The notes beneath the pieces were generated by a model. It did not search any database, had not been told where the DNA came from, and saw nothing but the letters and a program-made list of their open reading frames with translations. This document shows positions 51,768 to 61,595 of a stretch of 64,000 nt of DNA, one piece after another. The position numbers and the translations under genes were made by a program. The DNA comes from Xiphias gladius (Eukaryota; Chordata; Actinopteri; Istiophoriformes; Xiphiidae), in assembly GCF_016859285.1 (NCBI RefSeq), contig NC_053407.1:18266632-18330631 (forward strand), given 5' to 3'. Numbering within the stretch: position 1 is the stretch's first letter; every line of letters starts with the position of its first letter.

Positions 51768-51806
<39 letters not shown>
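51768..51806 (+). repeat. GT dinucleotide microsatellite
   Basis: About 19 GT units inside the TIR-bounded element. Confidence 0.95.
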
Positions 51807-51809
<3 letters not shown>

Positions 51810-52310
51810 TACAGTAGGATCCAAAAGTTGCTGCATTTCTGACTCATTTTTGCTACATATACTTTAGTACAGTCAATAAAGTGAATGGGTAGCATTTGAA
51901 ATTGAACTGTAGTAAGTGTAAGTATAGAAAAAATGTGCCTAAGCTAATAGCATACACACAAACTTCTGTGTCTATACAGAAAAAAGCCATCAAACATTCA
52001 CAGTGCTGTTGAAAAAGTAGGTGAACCCTTGGATTTACAGTTTTTTGCAATCACTAACAAGCATCGTTCAATACTGAAGCCACTTTTTTCAAAACTCTTC
52101 ATACAGTCTGCATTACCAACATGCATCTTGGCCAAACAGTTAATCTCACCTCCAAAACTCTCTCAAACCAGAAAACCAGGTCATTCCAAAGTGTTCGTAC
52201 TATTTCTTGCCATTGTATATTCTGAAAATTAACATATAACTATAGTTCTTAAATAAAAGTAGTACTGTAAGACTCAGTATTATTATGATTAAAAACTGCA
52301 ATGGGAAAAA

Positions 52311-52312
<2 letters not shown>

Positions 52313-52362
<50 letters not shown>

Positions 52363-52592
52363 CTTATTATATCCCGGTGGGGACTTTAACCTGAATGCAC
52401 TTTAACCCCTTGTGGACCCGTATCAATTTGGGGACAAAAATTGAGGTGCCCATGGGTAGAGAGTGCTTTCTAAGGGTCAAAACTTGGTTTTAGGTTTAGG
52501 GTAAGAGTGCGGTTAGGCATTCAGCTGTGGTGGTAAGGGGCTAGGGAATGCATCATCTCAATGACGGGTCCCCACGTGTGTGTTTGTGTGTG
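52313..52592. repeat. GT-flanked middle-repetitive element
   Basis: A long TG run (52,313-52,359) leads into a roughly 200-bp block that includes gtggggactttaacctgaat, ctagggaatgcatcatctca and atgacgggtccccacgtg, and it ends in a second short GT-rich run. I recognise this arrangement (GT repeat, ggttagg-type core, atgacgggtccccac, GT repeat) as an abundant percomorph repeat. No coding frame is seen. Confidence 0.65.
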
Positions 52593-53979
52593 TCAGAATT
52601 CTGTGATCTCATTGTTACGTGTCATTCGGAAGTTCTGCTCATTGTGTCGCGTCAAAGTCACTTTAGAAATGTATCCCTCCACATACTGGACAAACCTGGC
52701 AGACTCACAGTGGATCTATTTGGATTGGAGATACATTTCATAGTTTTTCCTCATTATTGAAGTTTTTCTTAACTTTCTGACAGCCGTGGCTTCTCAAGAA
52801 ACACGGAAACATTTCCATCGTTTGTGGGGGAAAAATGCGCCTCTTTTCACGTTATGACTCATTTCATGACTGCCAGGATATGGCTAATGTTGATTGGTTT
52901 TTAGGTTTTGCAAATCAGATTGGTAAAGTCTTGCAGAGGTGGGTTTTGTGTTTCTGCAGTGGTCTCTGTTTTCTTATCTTGACACTCTTTCCTTTCTTAT
53001 CATCTCTCTTTGTGTCTAACCCACTGTATCTGTCTCTCTTCAACTCTGTGAACATTATTGAAGCATCAGATGTTTTTTTCTTTTTAGGGTTTGACATTCA
53101 ATGATCATTTGCTCACATTTAAGAAATGTGATGCGCTCTAAATTGCACATTTTCCTTCTTTCTCTGTATCTCTCTCTCTCTGCTCAGAGGCCACTGTTTC
53201 TTTGTGTATATCCTAATCCAAAGCTTTTGCATGGCATAGCTTTTCTCGGGTCGTTCTCCTTTTTTTTCGTTCTTGTTTTTTTTTTTTTTTTTTTTTTTCC
53301 TAAATTGTATCACATTAGAAAGTTTTTGGGAGTTTTTGTTTGGTCACTGGAGGGGGGCGCTGAAATTTGTTTTAGTTACACTGGTAACAAAGTAATAATC
53401 ATTTGTGTTGTTACTGTCAAGACACCTTCAAGTGCTGAAACACTATGGAGCAATTTTTTTTCTGAACAACTTTTGTGCTTTTTTTGTTCTTCGCATTTAG
53501 TTTTGCATTCCCTTGGATCCATAAAGAGAGGCTGAGATGTATTATGTATTACAATATCAGTAGCAGACAGCCGCTGGTTGTGACCGCAGCACAAGTCTAC
53601 GCAGACTTAGTTGTGAATGGCTCAGGGTCAAGTCCGTACCATTGCAGCTATATACATAACTAGCAGAGCTAGTCAATAGAGCTACTTAACCCAGCTCTCT
53701 ACACGGTGTTATCATAACCGGCTTTAAATTGGGTGTGACACATGTAGGAGTCATATGGATGCAGGGAATTGACGTCGTTGTGCTGGCTGATCGTTGTAGT
53801 GGAGCAACCGTGTTTCTGTTTGCTGTGGTGTCTTGGTAAAATAACTGTCATATCTAATGAAAGAACTGCTCCTTCACATCCTGTGTGACTTAATGATGCT
53901 TCCTTGGCTAATGTTAATAGAGGCAGTTGAGAGCAGTTACAATACAGCTAACATAACCATATTGATAGCATTCTGGGTT
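52593..53979. other. Intergenic, no gene seen
   Basis: T-rich plus-strand DNA with a T run at 53,278-53,298. The longest open frame (144 residues on the plus strand, 53,101-53,535) is Phe/Leu/Ser-rich because of the T bias and shows no family motif. Confidence 0.5.
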
Positions 53980-55459
53980 CAACAACAACTGTAGCACAAC
54001 CCTGGAGGAGGGCCCCTCCTGTGTATTTAACCCAAGAATTTCTCCTATCTGACCTAAAGGGTTTTCTGGGGTTCGTTCTTGCTGATGTGAAATTGGTGTC
54101 AAAATCATTTTTCACCTCTTTTATTATTCAAATGATAGTCATACATTGTCTTTTTGATACTGTCAAGACACCTTAAAACCTTGGAAGACTGCCCCTCTTG
54201 CATATTAATTCTCGAGGATTTATCCAATCTGATCTAAAAGGTTATCTGGGGTTTGTTCTTGCTCACTGTCGAGACACCTTCATGTCTTAAAAGACCGCCC
54301 CAAATGTATATTTTTTCCCAGGGATTTCTTTGATTTTAACTAAAAGGTTATCTGGGGTTCATTCTAGCTCACTGTCAAAACACCTTCACATTTTTAAAGA
54401 TGGGCCTTTCTTGTGTATTTCTTCATTCAGACCTAAAAGGTTTTCTGGGGTAGTTTCTTACAGACTGTTAAGATACCTTCATGCCTTGGAAGAGGGCCCC
54501 TCTTGTGTATTTCTTCCCAAGGATTTCAACAATCTAACCTAGAAGGTTTTTTGGAGCTTTTTTTGCACACTTGGGCTTGGGTTTTCTGGGGTTGGTTCTT
54601 GCTCTCTGTCGAGACGCCTTCACGTCTTGGAATAAGGCCCCTCTTGTGTATTTCTTTCCAGTGATTTCTCCAAACTGAGCTAAAGTGTTTTCTACATGTT
54701 CTAGTTGCTCACTTGTGGGTGTTCTCGAAAAAGTGTCTTTTTAATTCCTTTGAAGAGGGCCCCTCTTGTGTATTTTTTTTTCCCAAGGATTTCTCCGATC
54801 TGAACTAAATGGTTTTCTGGGGTTTTCTTCTCGCTCACTGTCAATAAACCTTCACGCCTTTTGACAAAGGCCCCTCTTATGTATTTCTTCTCAATAATTT
54901 CTCCGATCTGATCTAGAAGTTTTTCTGGGGTTCGTTCTTGCTCACTTGAGTGTTGTGTTTGAAACATTTTTCTTTTTTTCCCCTTCATTTATTGCATAAA
55001 CATCGGTCATCATTTGCCTCATTGTTACTTTCAAGACATCGTCAAACCTTGGAAAAGGGCCCCTTTTAGTTCTTGCCCACTTGGGTTTGAGTTTGAGCTT
55101 ATGGTTGAGCTCCATGTTTACAGTTGACAACTGAATCTAAGTAGAATTTACATTAAGAAAAATAGAAATACATCTATATGTTTCTGTGTATCATAAAAAT
55201 ATAAAACTAAACATAACTATGTACACACATACCCATACATTCCATAGTCATACATAAACATTTGCAAACACAACTTTACAGTTACATGCAAACACTTTAA
55301 ATTCGAGGGTGGTGTTGAAACAGTTGTATTGCGTAAATATTAGTAATGATTTGCATTGAGGTTACTCTCAAGACACTTTGGATTAAGGCCCCTCTTGTGT
55401 ATTTCTTAAGGATTTCTCCAATCTGACCTAAAAGATATTCAGGGGTTTGGTCTTGCTCA

Positions 55460-55804
55460 TGTCGTTTATTCTATGGCGATGATGATGTGAAGAGGATGAA
55501 GGAGACTCCGCTGACACCGTCTTGATTGCATATAAAGGTTTATTACAAAGAAGTACAGCGTAGGATCAAGCACCCGCAGATCTGCTCGTGAGAGGGTGTG
55601 AAGCCAATGAACCACTCTGAAAATCAGAGTCACTGACTCTTAAATAGGGTAGTTGTTTTCCTGAAAAACGTCACTAACACATGGCTTTAGCATTACCTCA
55701 CTTCTCAGACTGCCAAGCACCTTCTGATGACCTTTGACCTAGGGCCTTTGACCCATGCCTCTATTTAAACATGGCTTCAGTTGTACATATGACCATACAC
55801 CTCA
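55460..55804 (-). mobile_element. Solo LTR with 4-bp target-site duplication
   Basis: A 345-bp block starts TG and ends CA and is flanked on both sides by ctca (55,456-55,459 and 55,805-55,808). In minus orientation it holds a TATA-like ctatttaagagtc, then an AATAAA (minus strand, in ttgtaataaaccttt), then its 3' end. Array sequence continues unbroken on both sides (cttgctca / cttgag), so it inserted into the array. No internal retroelement sequence or second LTR is present, so this is the product of LTR-LTR recombination. Retroelement family unknown. Confidence 0.75.
55728..55740 (-). promoter_or_regulatory. Perfect DR1 nuclear receptor motif within the solo LTR
   Basis: The minus strand reads AGGTCAAAGGTCA, an exact direct repeat with 1-bp spacing, the type bound by RXR heterodimers, HNF4 and TR2/TR4. 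A weaker copy (GGGTCAAAGGCCC) is next to it at 55,742-55,754. Confidence 0.45.
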
Positions 55805-55904
55805 CTCACTTGAGAATGTGTCAAAAAAACAGTTTAATTATTTTCCTTCTTTTCTTGCCTAAAAGTTAGTCATTAATTTCATTTGTTGTTACAGTCAACT
55901 TCAC

Positions 55905-56330
55905 GTCTTAGAACGTGTTTTGACAGTAGTTTGAGGGATAAACTGATTTAGTATTTGGTGGTCAAAGGTCAAGGTCACTGTAACCTCACAAAACACGTTT
56001 TCGGCCACAACTCAAGAATTCGTACGCTACTTATGACACAATTACACGCAAATGTCTGATAGGATTAAACAATGAAGTGATGACAGTTTATATCCAATAG
56101 GTCAAAGGTCAACTTCACAGTGAAATATCATAATGTTCTGCAAAAACACTTTTCTGGCCATTATACAACACCATGACTCGGAACAGACAGTGAGATTGTG
56201 ACCATATTTGCTGCAACTTGACTGGTTGGCAGAGGCATACAACACCATGAAACACAGTGAGATTTGTAGACATATTTTTTGCAACTTGACTGGTTGGCAG
56301 AGGCATACAACCGCAAGGCGGTAATTCTAC
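55905..56330 (+). repeat. Percomorph-type interspersed repeat with DR1 motifs
   Basis: Blocks such as ggtcaaggtcactgtaacct, cacaactcaagaattcgtac, tgttctgcaaaaacactttt and gcagaggcatacaaccgcaa are in the order I recall from an abundant percomorph repeat. A segment of about 70 bp (gcaacttgactggttggcag onward) occurs twice, near 56,213 and 56,280. It splits the tandem array. It carries ggtcaaaggtcaaggtca (55,960-55,977) and a perfect DR1. Confidence 0.65.
56099..56111 (+). promoter_or_regulatory. Perfect DR1 nuclear receptor motif in repeat DNA
   Basis: AGGTCAAAGGTCA on the plus strand, within the interspersed repeat. With 55,728-55,740 and 55,960-55,977 it makes a cluster of DR1-type sites in under 400 bp, all inside transposon-like sequence about 11 kb upstream of nr2e3. 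Confidence 0.4.
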
Positions 56331-57430
56331 TTTTTCTTTGTTTTATTGCATAAATAGTAATCATCATTTGCATTGTTGTTACTGTCAAGACACCTTCACG
56401 CAAAACAAGGAGTGTTTTCTTGCTCATTTGAGGGTTGTGTCAAAACCCTGGTATTTTTTTGGTTTCATTGTTGACATAGTACTCATCACTTGATCTGTAG
56501 TTTCTTTAATGACACCTTCAAGACTTGGAAGAGGGGCAACCACTATGTATGTCTTTCCAAGGAATTCTCCAATCTTACCTATAAGGTTTTCTGGAGTTTC
56601 TTCTTGCTCAGTAGAGGGTGTTGAAACAGTTTCTCTTTTTTTTTTTTTTTCTTGTATCATCAGTAAATAGTAATCATCATGTACGCTGTTTTTACTATCA
56701 GGACACCTTCAAGCCTTGGAAGAGTGCCACCTTGTGTATTTCTTTGCAAGGAATTCTTAAAATTTACAAAAAACGTGTTTTGGAGTCTTTTCTTGCTCCG
56801 TAGAGGGTGGTGTCTAAACAGTTTATTTTTTTCCTTGTTTTTTGAATAAACAGTAATCATGAGTTGTCATTACTGTCACGACACCTTAAGGCCTTTGAAT
56901 CACCCTATTGTGAGATTTTTCCAAGGGAATTAGCCATTTTTACCTTGAAGGTTTTTTTTTCTTGCTCATTAGATGCTGTTGTCAAAACTTTTTTTTTTTT
57001 TTTTTTTTTTGTTTTTCTAATCCCCCCCCCCCCCGTTTCCCCTTCTCTCTTTTGCCACAAAATTCCTTTGGTTTACTTCGTCTTTCTGTGCTTCATCCAT
57101 TTACCTCTAATGCAGGTCTTCATATTCAAGACCCCGGTTTGTCTTTATTTATATATGGTCTTGCATTGTGTTATCTGTGATTCAATGAATAACGTTAATG
57201 CCTCTTTTCTCTTCTGCTTTTGTGTGAATGGTATGCTTGAGTTTTAACTTGTGTGGGAATGTGCAGTCTGTCTTTCTTCCAGGTCTCTGAGGTACAATGG
57301 AAGTTTTGTGCACATGTTCCTATCAGTTCTTGTGGCATCTGGAAGTTACTCTGCATCTTCTTACTGATCATCTTTTTATCCCAAACTGTTTTGCTCTTTT
57401 CCTGACACTAAATTTTTTTTACACTTAATA

Positions 57431-57434
57431 GTGG

Positions 57435-57478
<44 letters not shown>

Positions 57479-57479
57479 G
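57431..57479 (+). repeat. GTT trinucleotide microsatellite
   Basis: About 16 GTT units. The open frame across it (poly-Val) is an artefact of the repeat. Confidence 0.95.
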
Positions 57480-58063
57480 ATGTTACGTATGGTGGCCCTA
57501 TTGGTCAAAAGACATTTCACAAAACACAACAACATTTCAGAAGACAAGTCAGATTAAGGAAACATGGGAAGGGACTTCTTGTGTGTGATTGGATGGAATC
57601 CAAGTCCCTCACTACAGTTCTATGTCATTTTCTGTTTCTATTGTGTACTACTCTCAGCAGTGCCCTTAAATGAATTTTTAACTCAGTTTGAAAGGCTGGA
57701 AGAGGGGAATATTTTAACAACGGACATTCATATGATGTAATTTCTCAATATGCTTTCAGTATAGCAGGAGATTAAAATGTCCCCTGGACCCAGAGCATCA
57801 TCAGTTGCCTGACAGCAGACAAGCAATCACAGCAGTGTAAAGTTTAGAGTGTCCCTCCAGCTGATCCAATTTAGCACCAACCCACCTTAACACATCCACT
57901 GACTAAACTCTGAATTGACTCGGGTTCTGTCCAATCACATGTAAGAAGTTTTGTCCCGCCCTTTTAATAATCTGAAATATTGTTGCGGTTTTTGTAATGT
58001 TTTGTGTTTTTTGAAATGTTGTGTTTTGTGAAATATTGGGTTTTCACCCTCAGGGCCACCGTG

Positions 58064-58115
<52 letters not shown>
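58064..58115 (+). repeat. ATT trinucleotide microsatellite
   Basis: About 17 TTA/ATT units with interruptions toward the right end. Open frames on both strands (poly-Ile) are artefacts. Confidence 0.95.
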
Positions 58116-59779
58116 TTTTTATTTTAACTTTTCTATTCCTGCAATTTGGAGCTAAGATTCCTGATGTTCCTCGCATTTTTTCCCAGTTAGAGGGTTTTTA
58201 TGTGGAGTTCTTTATTTGGACCAAATTTCTTAGCGTCATAGAGTGTCATATGTTGATAGTCCTCCAAGACATTTTTTTTGTTTCGTATATAAATAAAATA
58301 AATTAGACATTAATTTCTGTGTGAAGTCTTGCTACATGTTATTGCCATGGCTGCTGTTTTTTTTTTTTTTTTCTGGGTGCTCATTTCTTCCTTAGAGACA
58401 TGCAGGTTGGACAAGCTGGAAAAGCTAAACTGTCAATATGTGCAAAAATAGCTGTCAATGTATTTATTTTTCTGTTTTTGTTAGCTTTGTGATGGCAAGC
58501 TAATTTTCCTCAGTTTTGTGAAGAAGAAAAAAAAAAAAAAAAAAAAAAAATCAGGGTGACAATGTCTGTACACCAACATAATTTTATTACATTTCATTCC
58601 AAGAACACAAGCTACAGCATACTGGCAATGTTAATATTTAAATTAAAAGTTTCCATTTTAAATTTTGCTGTCATCTTGCAGTCTTCAAGTGCAATTCATC
58701 ATGGCATTACAGTTTGGTACTTTGGTATCCTACAAGGAAGGTTTTTGTTAACATTTCTATTTTCTGACTGCAAAATACTCAAAATGTAGAATAAAAAGAC
58801 CATTACTCAAATAGCTTTTGCAAAAAATTTAAAAAAAAGAAAATGTAGGCATGTGATAAGTCCCTGAGAAAGCATTTGAGTTTGCACACACTGAAGACTG
58901 GAGGAACAAAATATTAAAGATTTTACACCACTTTACATGCCTCCACACAAGATGTTTTTCAGAATCAGCTACGAAGGCAACTCTGAACTTAAATAGTTCA
59001 AACACTCAGAAAAATCTCATAATGTTAGTCCATCCAGCATCCAGCTTTGAACGTCTTGTTACTCGTGTGTTTGCAGTGTCCAACAGAGAGAGGCTGTGCC
59101 TGGATGCCATGCCTTGAGAAGAAAGAGAAGCAGAAATATCAGTGTGTTATAAAGCTGACATTATGAGAAAGAGCTCATTGTTCTGTTTAAGTATGCCAGC
59201 ACTATGCTCTTCAAAGGTTACGGATAGGAAAAGCAAAGTTCCTCACAAGCTAGCAGCGAAAGTCCTCCAAACGAGGGATAGCCATGTCCACACTTGAGGT
59301 CTGCTTCTCATCACTCCACAGTCTCTCTGCTGCACTACTTGCCCTTGCCTGTGATTTTGGGTGCAATCGGTGATTATTTCGAATCATTTCATGGGATTGT
59401 TGCTACACTGGGGTGGGGATTTCAGGGGTCTTTTTAATGTAGCACCAAAGAGAGTGAGATTGGTGGCATCAACATATTCTCCCCACATCCAGATCTCACC
59501 CCCTATCACCAGCTTCTTCTGTTCCTCAGTACCTGTGAGGGGATGATAACAGAACAGGGTTTATTTAAGAATGAGCTGGTAATGAGTTTACTACTAATCC
59601 GAATTTTCACTTCAATATTAATGCACCACTTCAAGTCAAGCTCAGGGAGTCAATGTTTAAATGGGCCTCTATAATTGACAGTCCCCATTTGCAGGTGTCA
59701 TTGCCGGACAAGTACCATCACCAGCACCTAACTGAGGCAGGTTGTAATAGTGTGTGATATTACTTGGCCATGCACACAC

Positions 59780-59960
59780 CAGAAAAGTTCTGTGTCTGCA
59801 CACTGTAGTAGTTGCGTCAGTCCTGGCCGTAGGAAATGCGGGTAATGTACCACGGTGAAGCCAGCAGGACCCTCTTTCCAGCTTTGGTGATCCTGCTGAG
59901 CTCTGCCCGATCACTAGCCGGGAGGCCCTTCCAGATGTGCAGCGCTGTGTCCTTAGGAAT
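59780..59960 (-). pseudogene. Hexosaminidase exon 11, copy A (with nonsense codon)
   Basis: The acceptor tcctgctcag leads into IPKDTALHIWKGLP, ELSRITKAGKRVLLASPWYI, TRISYGQD, then TGA where family members have Trp, then RNYYSVQTQNFS and the donor gtgtgt. It is 181 nt, one codon shorter than human exon 11. It joins in phase to exon 12 (codon G|GT), so this copy belongs with exons 12-14. Confidence 0.85.
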
Positions 59961-59999
59961 CTGAGCAGGATGATAAAAACCACATTCTGTCTTGCCCTT

Positions 60000-61440
60000 C
60001 TGTGATAAATTGTTACTGACCTGTCTGCCTTCTGTATTTTTATATTTATTGATCTGCTTACATTTAGCATTTTATATTTCAGCAAACAGTCACATATAAA
60101 AATCCTTAATAAGCTCTTACCAACAAGGGTAAGCTTTAACCCAGACTAGGTTCACAGAAATGGTGCTCCTCCTATGGGGCAAAGCATCTGAACACCTTGG
60201 AACATGCTATGCACAGCACATCACGGTACTCTATCCAAGAAGAGTAGCGAACCAGGGAAACCGAATTGCATAAATCTATACTTGCAGTCATGTCCCTTGA
60301 CATACTGTAAAAACATTCTTTCTTAGGAAGCAAATTCTTATACAGCCTTTTAATTTCCATAATGCAGAGAGCATATTCATGTTAATTTTTAACTGACAAT
60401 TAGACTTTCATCCTTCTTATTGTCTGTATTCTTTGATTAATCTTTGTATTTAAATTTGCATTGAATATCTCCACATTTTTTCTACGTGAAATCACCAACA
60501 ATTATGTTGCAGTGAAATGTTAGGAAACAGCTGACTACATTTTTGCAACCAACAGAAATATCCATTAAGTTGCAAGTTGTTGCAGTTGTTTTAGCTGGAA
60601 TGTTTAGTAACTCATCATGATGACGTGGTTTATTGGTTGTTTATCTGATAAACATCTTTTCCTGGGCCTTTGCTTTTATAAATCTGTTTCAAGGAGCTTT
60701 GTAAAAAAGCTGCCAATAGAAACATTTTTATTCTTCTGTGTTTAGGGGAAACAGTGTGCATGTTAGCCATGGGGCTATACATTAGGCATTGTGAGTACAA
60801 ACCACAGCAATCACACCTCTCTGTAGCTGTGTCCCAATTCCATACTACATACTAATTCTAAATTGGGTATTCTTTGTGATGTGTTTACACTGGAAAATCC
60901 TGATCTGAGAAAACTGAGGAGCAGCAGACAGCTGGAAAGAGTTTTAAGCAAATTGCGGGTGGTGGTGACACAGCTTCAGGAAACCTAAGAAGAAAAAAAA
61001 AAAAAAAAAAAAAGAACTTCCAAATCATTGGAAAAACATGTTGCTGTCACTGTGAGGTTTGACTGACGTGCATCAGCACAAGTCTTATATCATTTCCTGT
61101 CAGCACAAAATTGTAAAGTACACTGATATCTATATCTTGAAATTTGTACACAGTACATTCTGTATACAATTAGTATACCATATAGAAATGGGACCCATAG
61201 TATGTCTGTAACATTAATGCATATACAGCAGTCTTCACTGCCACCTAGTGGTACAGCAACACACGTAACATTCTGTGTTGCATTAAAAGCCAAAAGGTTT
61301 CACCATCTATTTCCTGTAATTTACAGGAGACCAAGTTTTAATTATGTAAATTATAATTAGAGACATGAACCACAGCAGTTAATACTATTTAAACTAGCCA
61401 CAGCACACAGGTTGTTCTCTGACACTTGAAGGCAAGGGGC
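60000..61440. other. Interval between the two exon 11 copies
   Basis: No further hexosaminidase exon was found here on either strand. It contains an A run (60,990-61,012) and otherwise nondescript A/T-rich DNA. If the two copies came from two genes, their 3' and 5' parts have been lost here. Confidence 0.5.
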
Positions 61441-61444
61441 CACA

Positions 61445-61595
61445 CAGTGCAGTAGCAGGCCCAGTTGTGTATGGGTCCCTGCTGGTCCAGATATCACGGA
61501 GAGGCCAGAATCACCCTGATTCCGGCTTTAACCACCCTGCGTACCTCGCACAGGTAACAGCCCTCTCTCCATACCTCCACCACTGATAGAAAGCT
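61445..61595 (-). pseudogene. Hexosaminidase exon 11, copy B (divergent, with nonsense codon)
   Basis: Frame: VVEVWREGCYLCEVRR, VVKAGIRVILASP, TGA in place of the Trp codon, YLDQQGPIHNWACYCTVWPL, AFK. It aligns along its length with human exon 11 (VWRE, TKAGFRALLSAPWYL, EPLAF) but is clearly different from copy A. Copy B has lost part of the region before KAG. A gtgtca donor would leave it out of phase with exon 12. Confidence 0.75.

Larger units (their letters stand above)
50807..52215. mobile_element. TIR-bounded DNA transposon, about 1.4 kb (Tc1/mariner-type, TA target)
   Basis: The left end starts cagtggcaagaaaaagta and reappears inverted at the right end (caatggcaagaaatagta on the minus strand). 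The similarity runs on for about 40 bp (tttggaatta/tttggaatga, then cct). Both ends are flanked by TA, the Tc1/mariner target duplication. Subterminal direct copies (aacattcacagtg, then ggtgaaccc or a variant) occur near 50,935-50,980 and 51,990-52,030, so two overlapping copies are possible. No transposase frame is visible, so it is non-autonomous or eroded. A GT microsatellite lies inside. Confidence 0.75.
53980..56960 (-). repeat. Degenerate tandem array (about 13 units, roughly 85-190 bp spacing)
   Basis: A unit containing ggaagagggcccctcttg, then tgtatttcttcccaagg, atttctccaatctgacct and ggttttctggggttcgttct recurs with divergence near 54,000, 54,180, 54,290, 54,395, 54,485, 54,630, 54,745, 54,860, 55,050, 55,380, 56,520, 56,715 and 56,885. 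Read on the minus strand most copies start a frame like QERTPENLLGQIGEILG, then KKYTRGA, but the frames stop within each unit. The array is interrupted by a solo LTR (55,460-55,804) and another repeat (about 55,905-56,330). I know of no family name for it. Confidence 0.8.
56961..59024. other. Intergenic with simple repeats, no gene seen
   Basis: Contains T and C runs (56,988-57,034), a GTT run (57,431-57,479), an ATT run (58,064-58,115) and an A run (58,528-58,550). No exon is recognised. The 3' UTR of the former hexosaminidase gene would have started just below 59,025. Confidence 0.6.

Noticed and set aside
53101-53535. Longest open frame of the intergenic region (144 residues, plus strand)
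   Set aside because: Composition follows the T-rich DNA (Phe/Leu/Ser), it crosses a T run, and there are no family motifs or splice context.
57431-57479. Poly-Val open frame
   Set aside because: It is a translated GTT microsatellite.
58004-58176. Poly-Ile frames on both strands
   Set aside because: They are translated ATT repeats.
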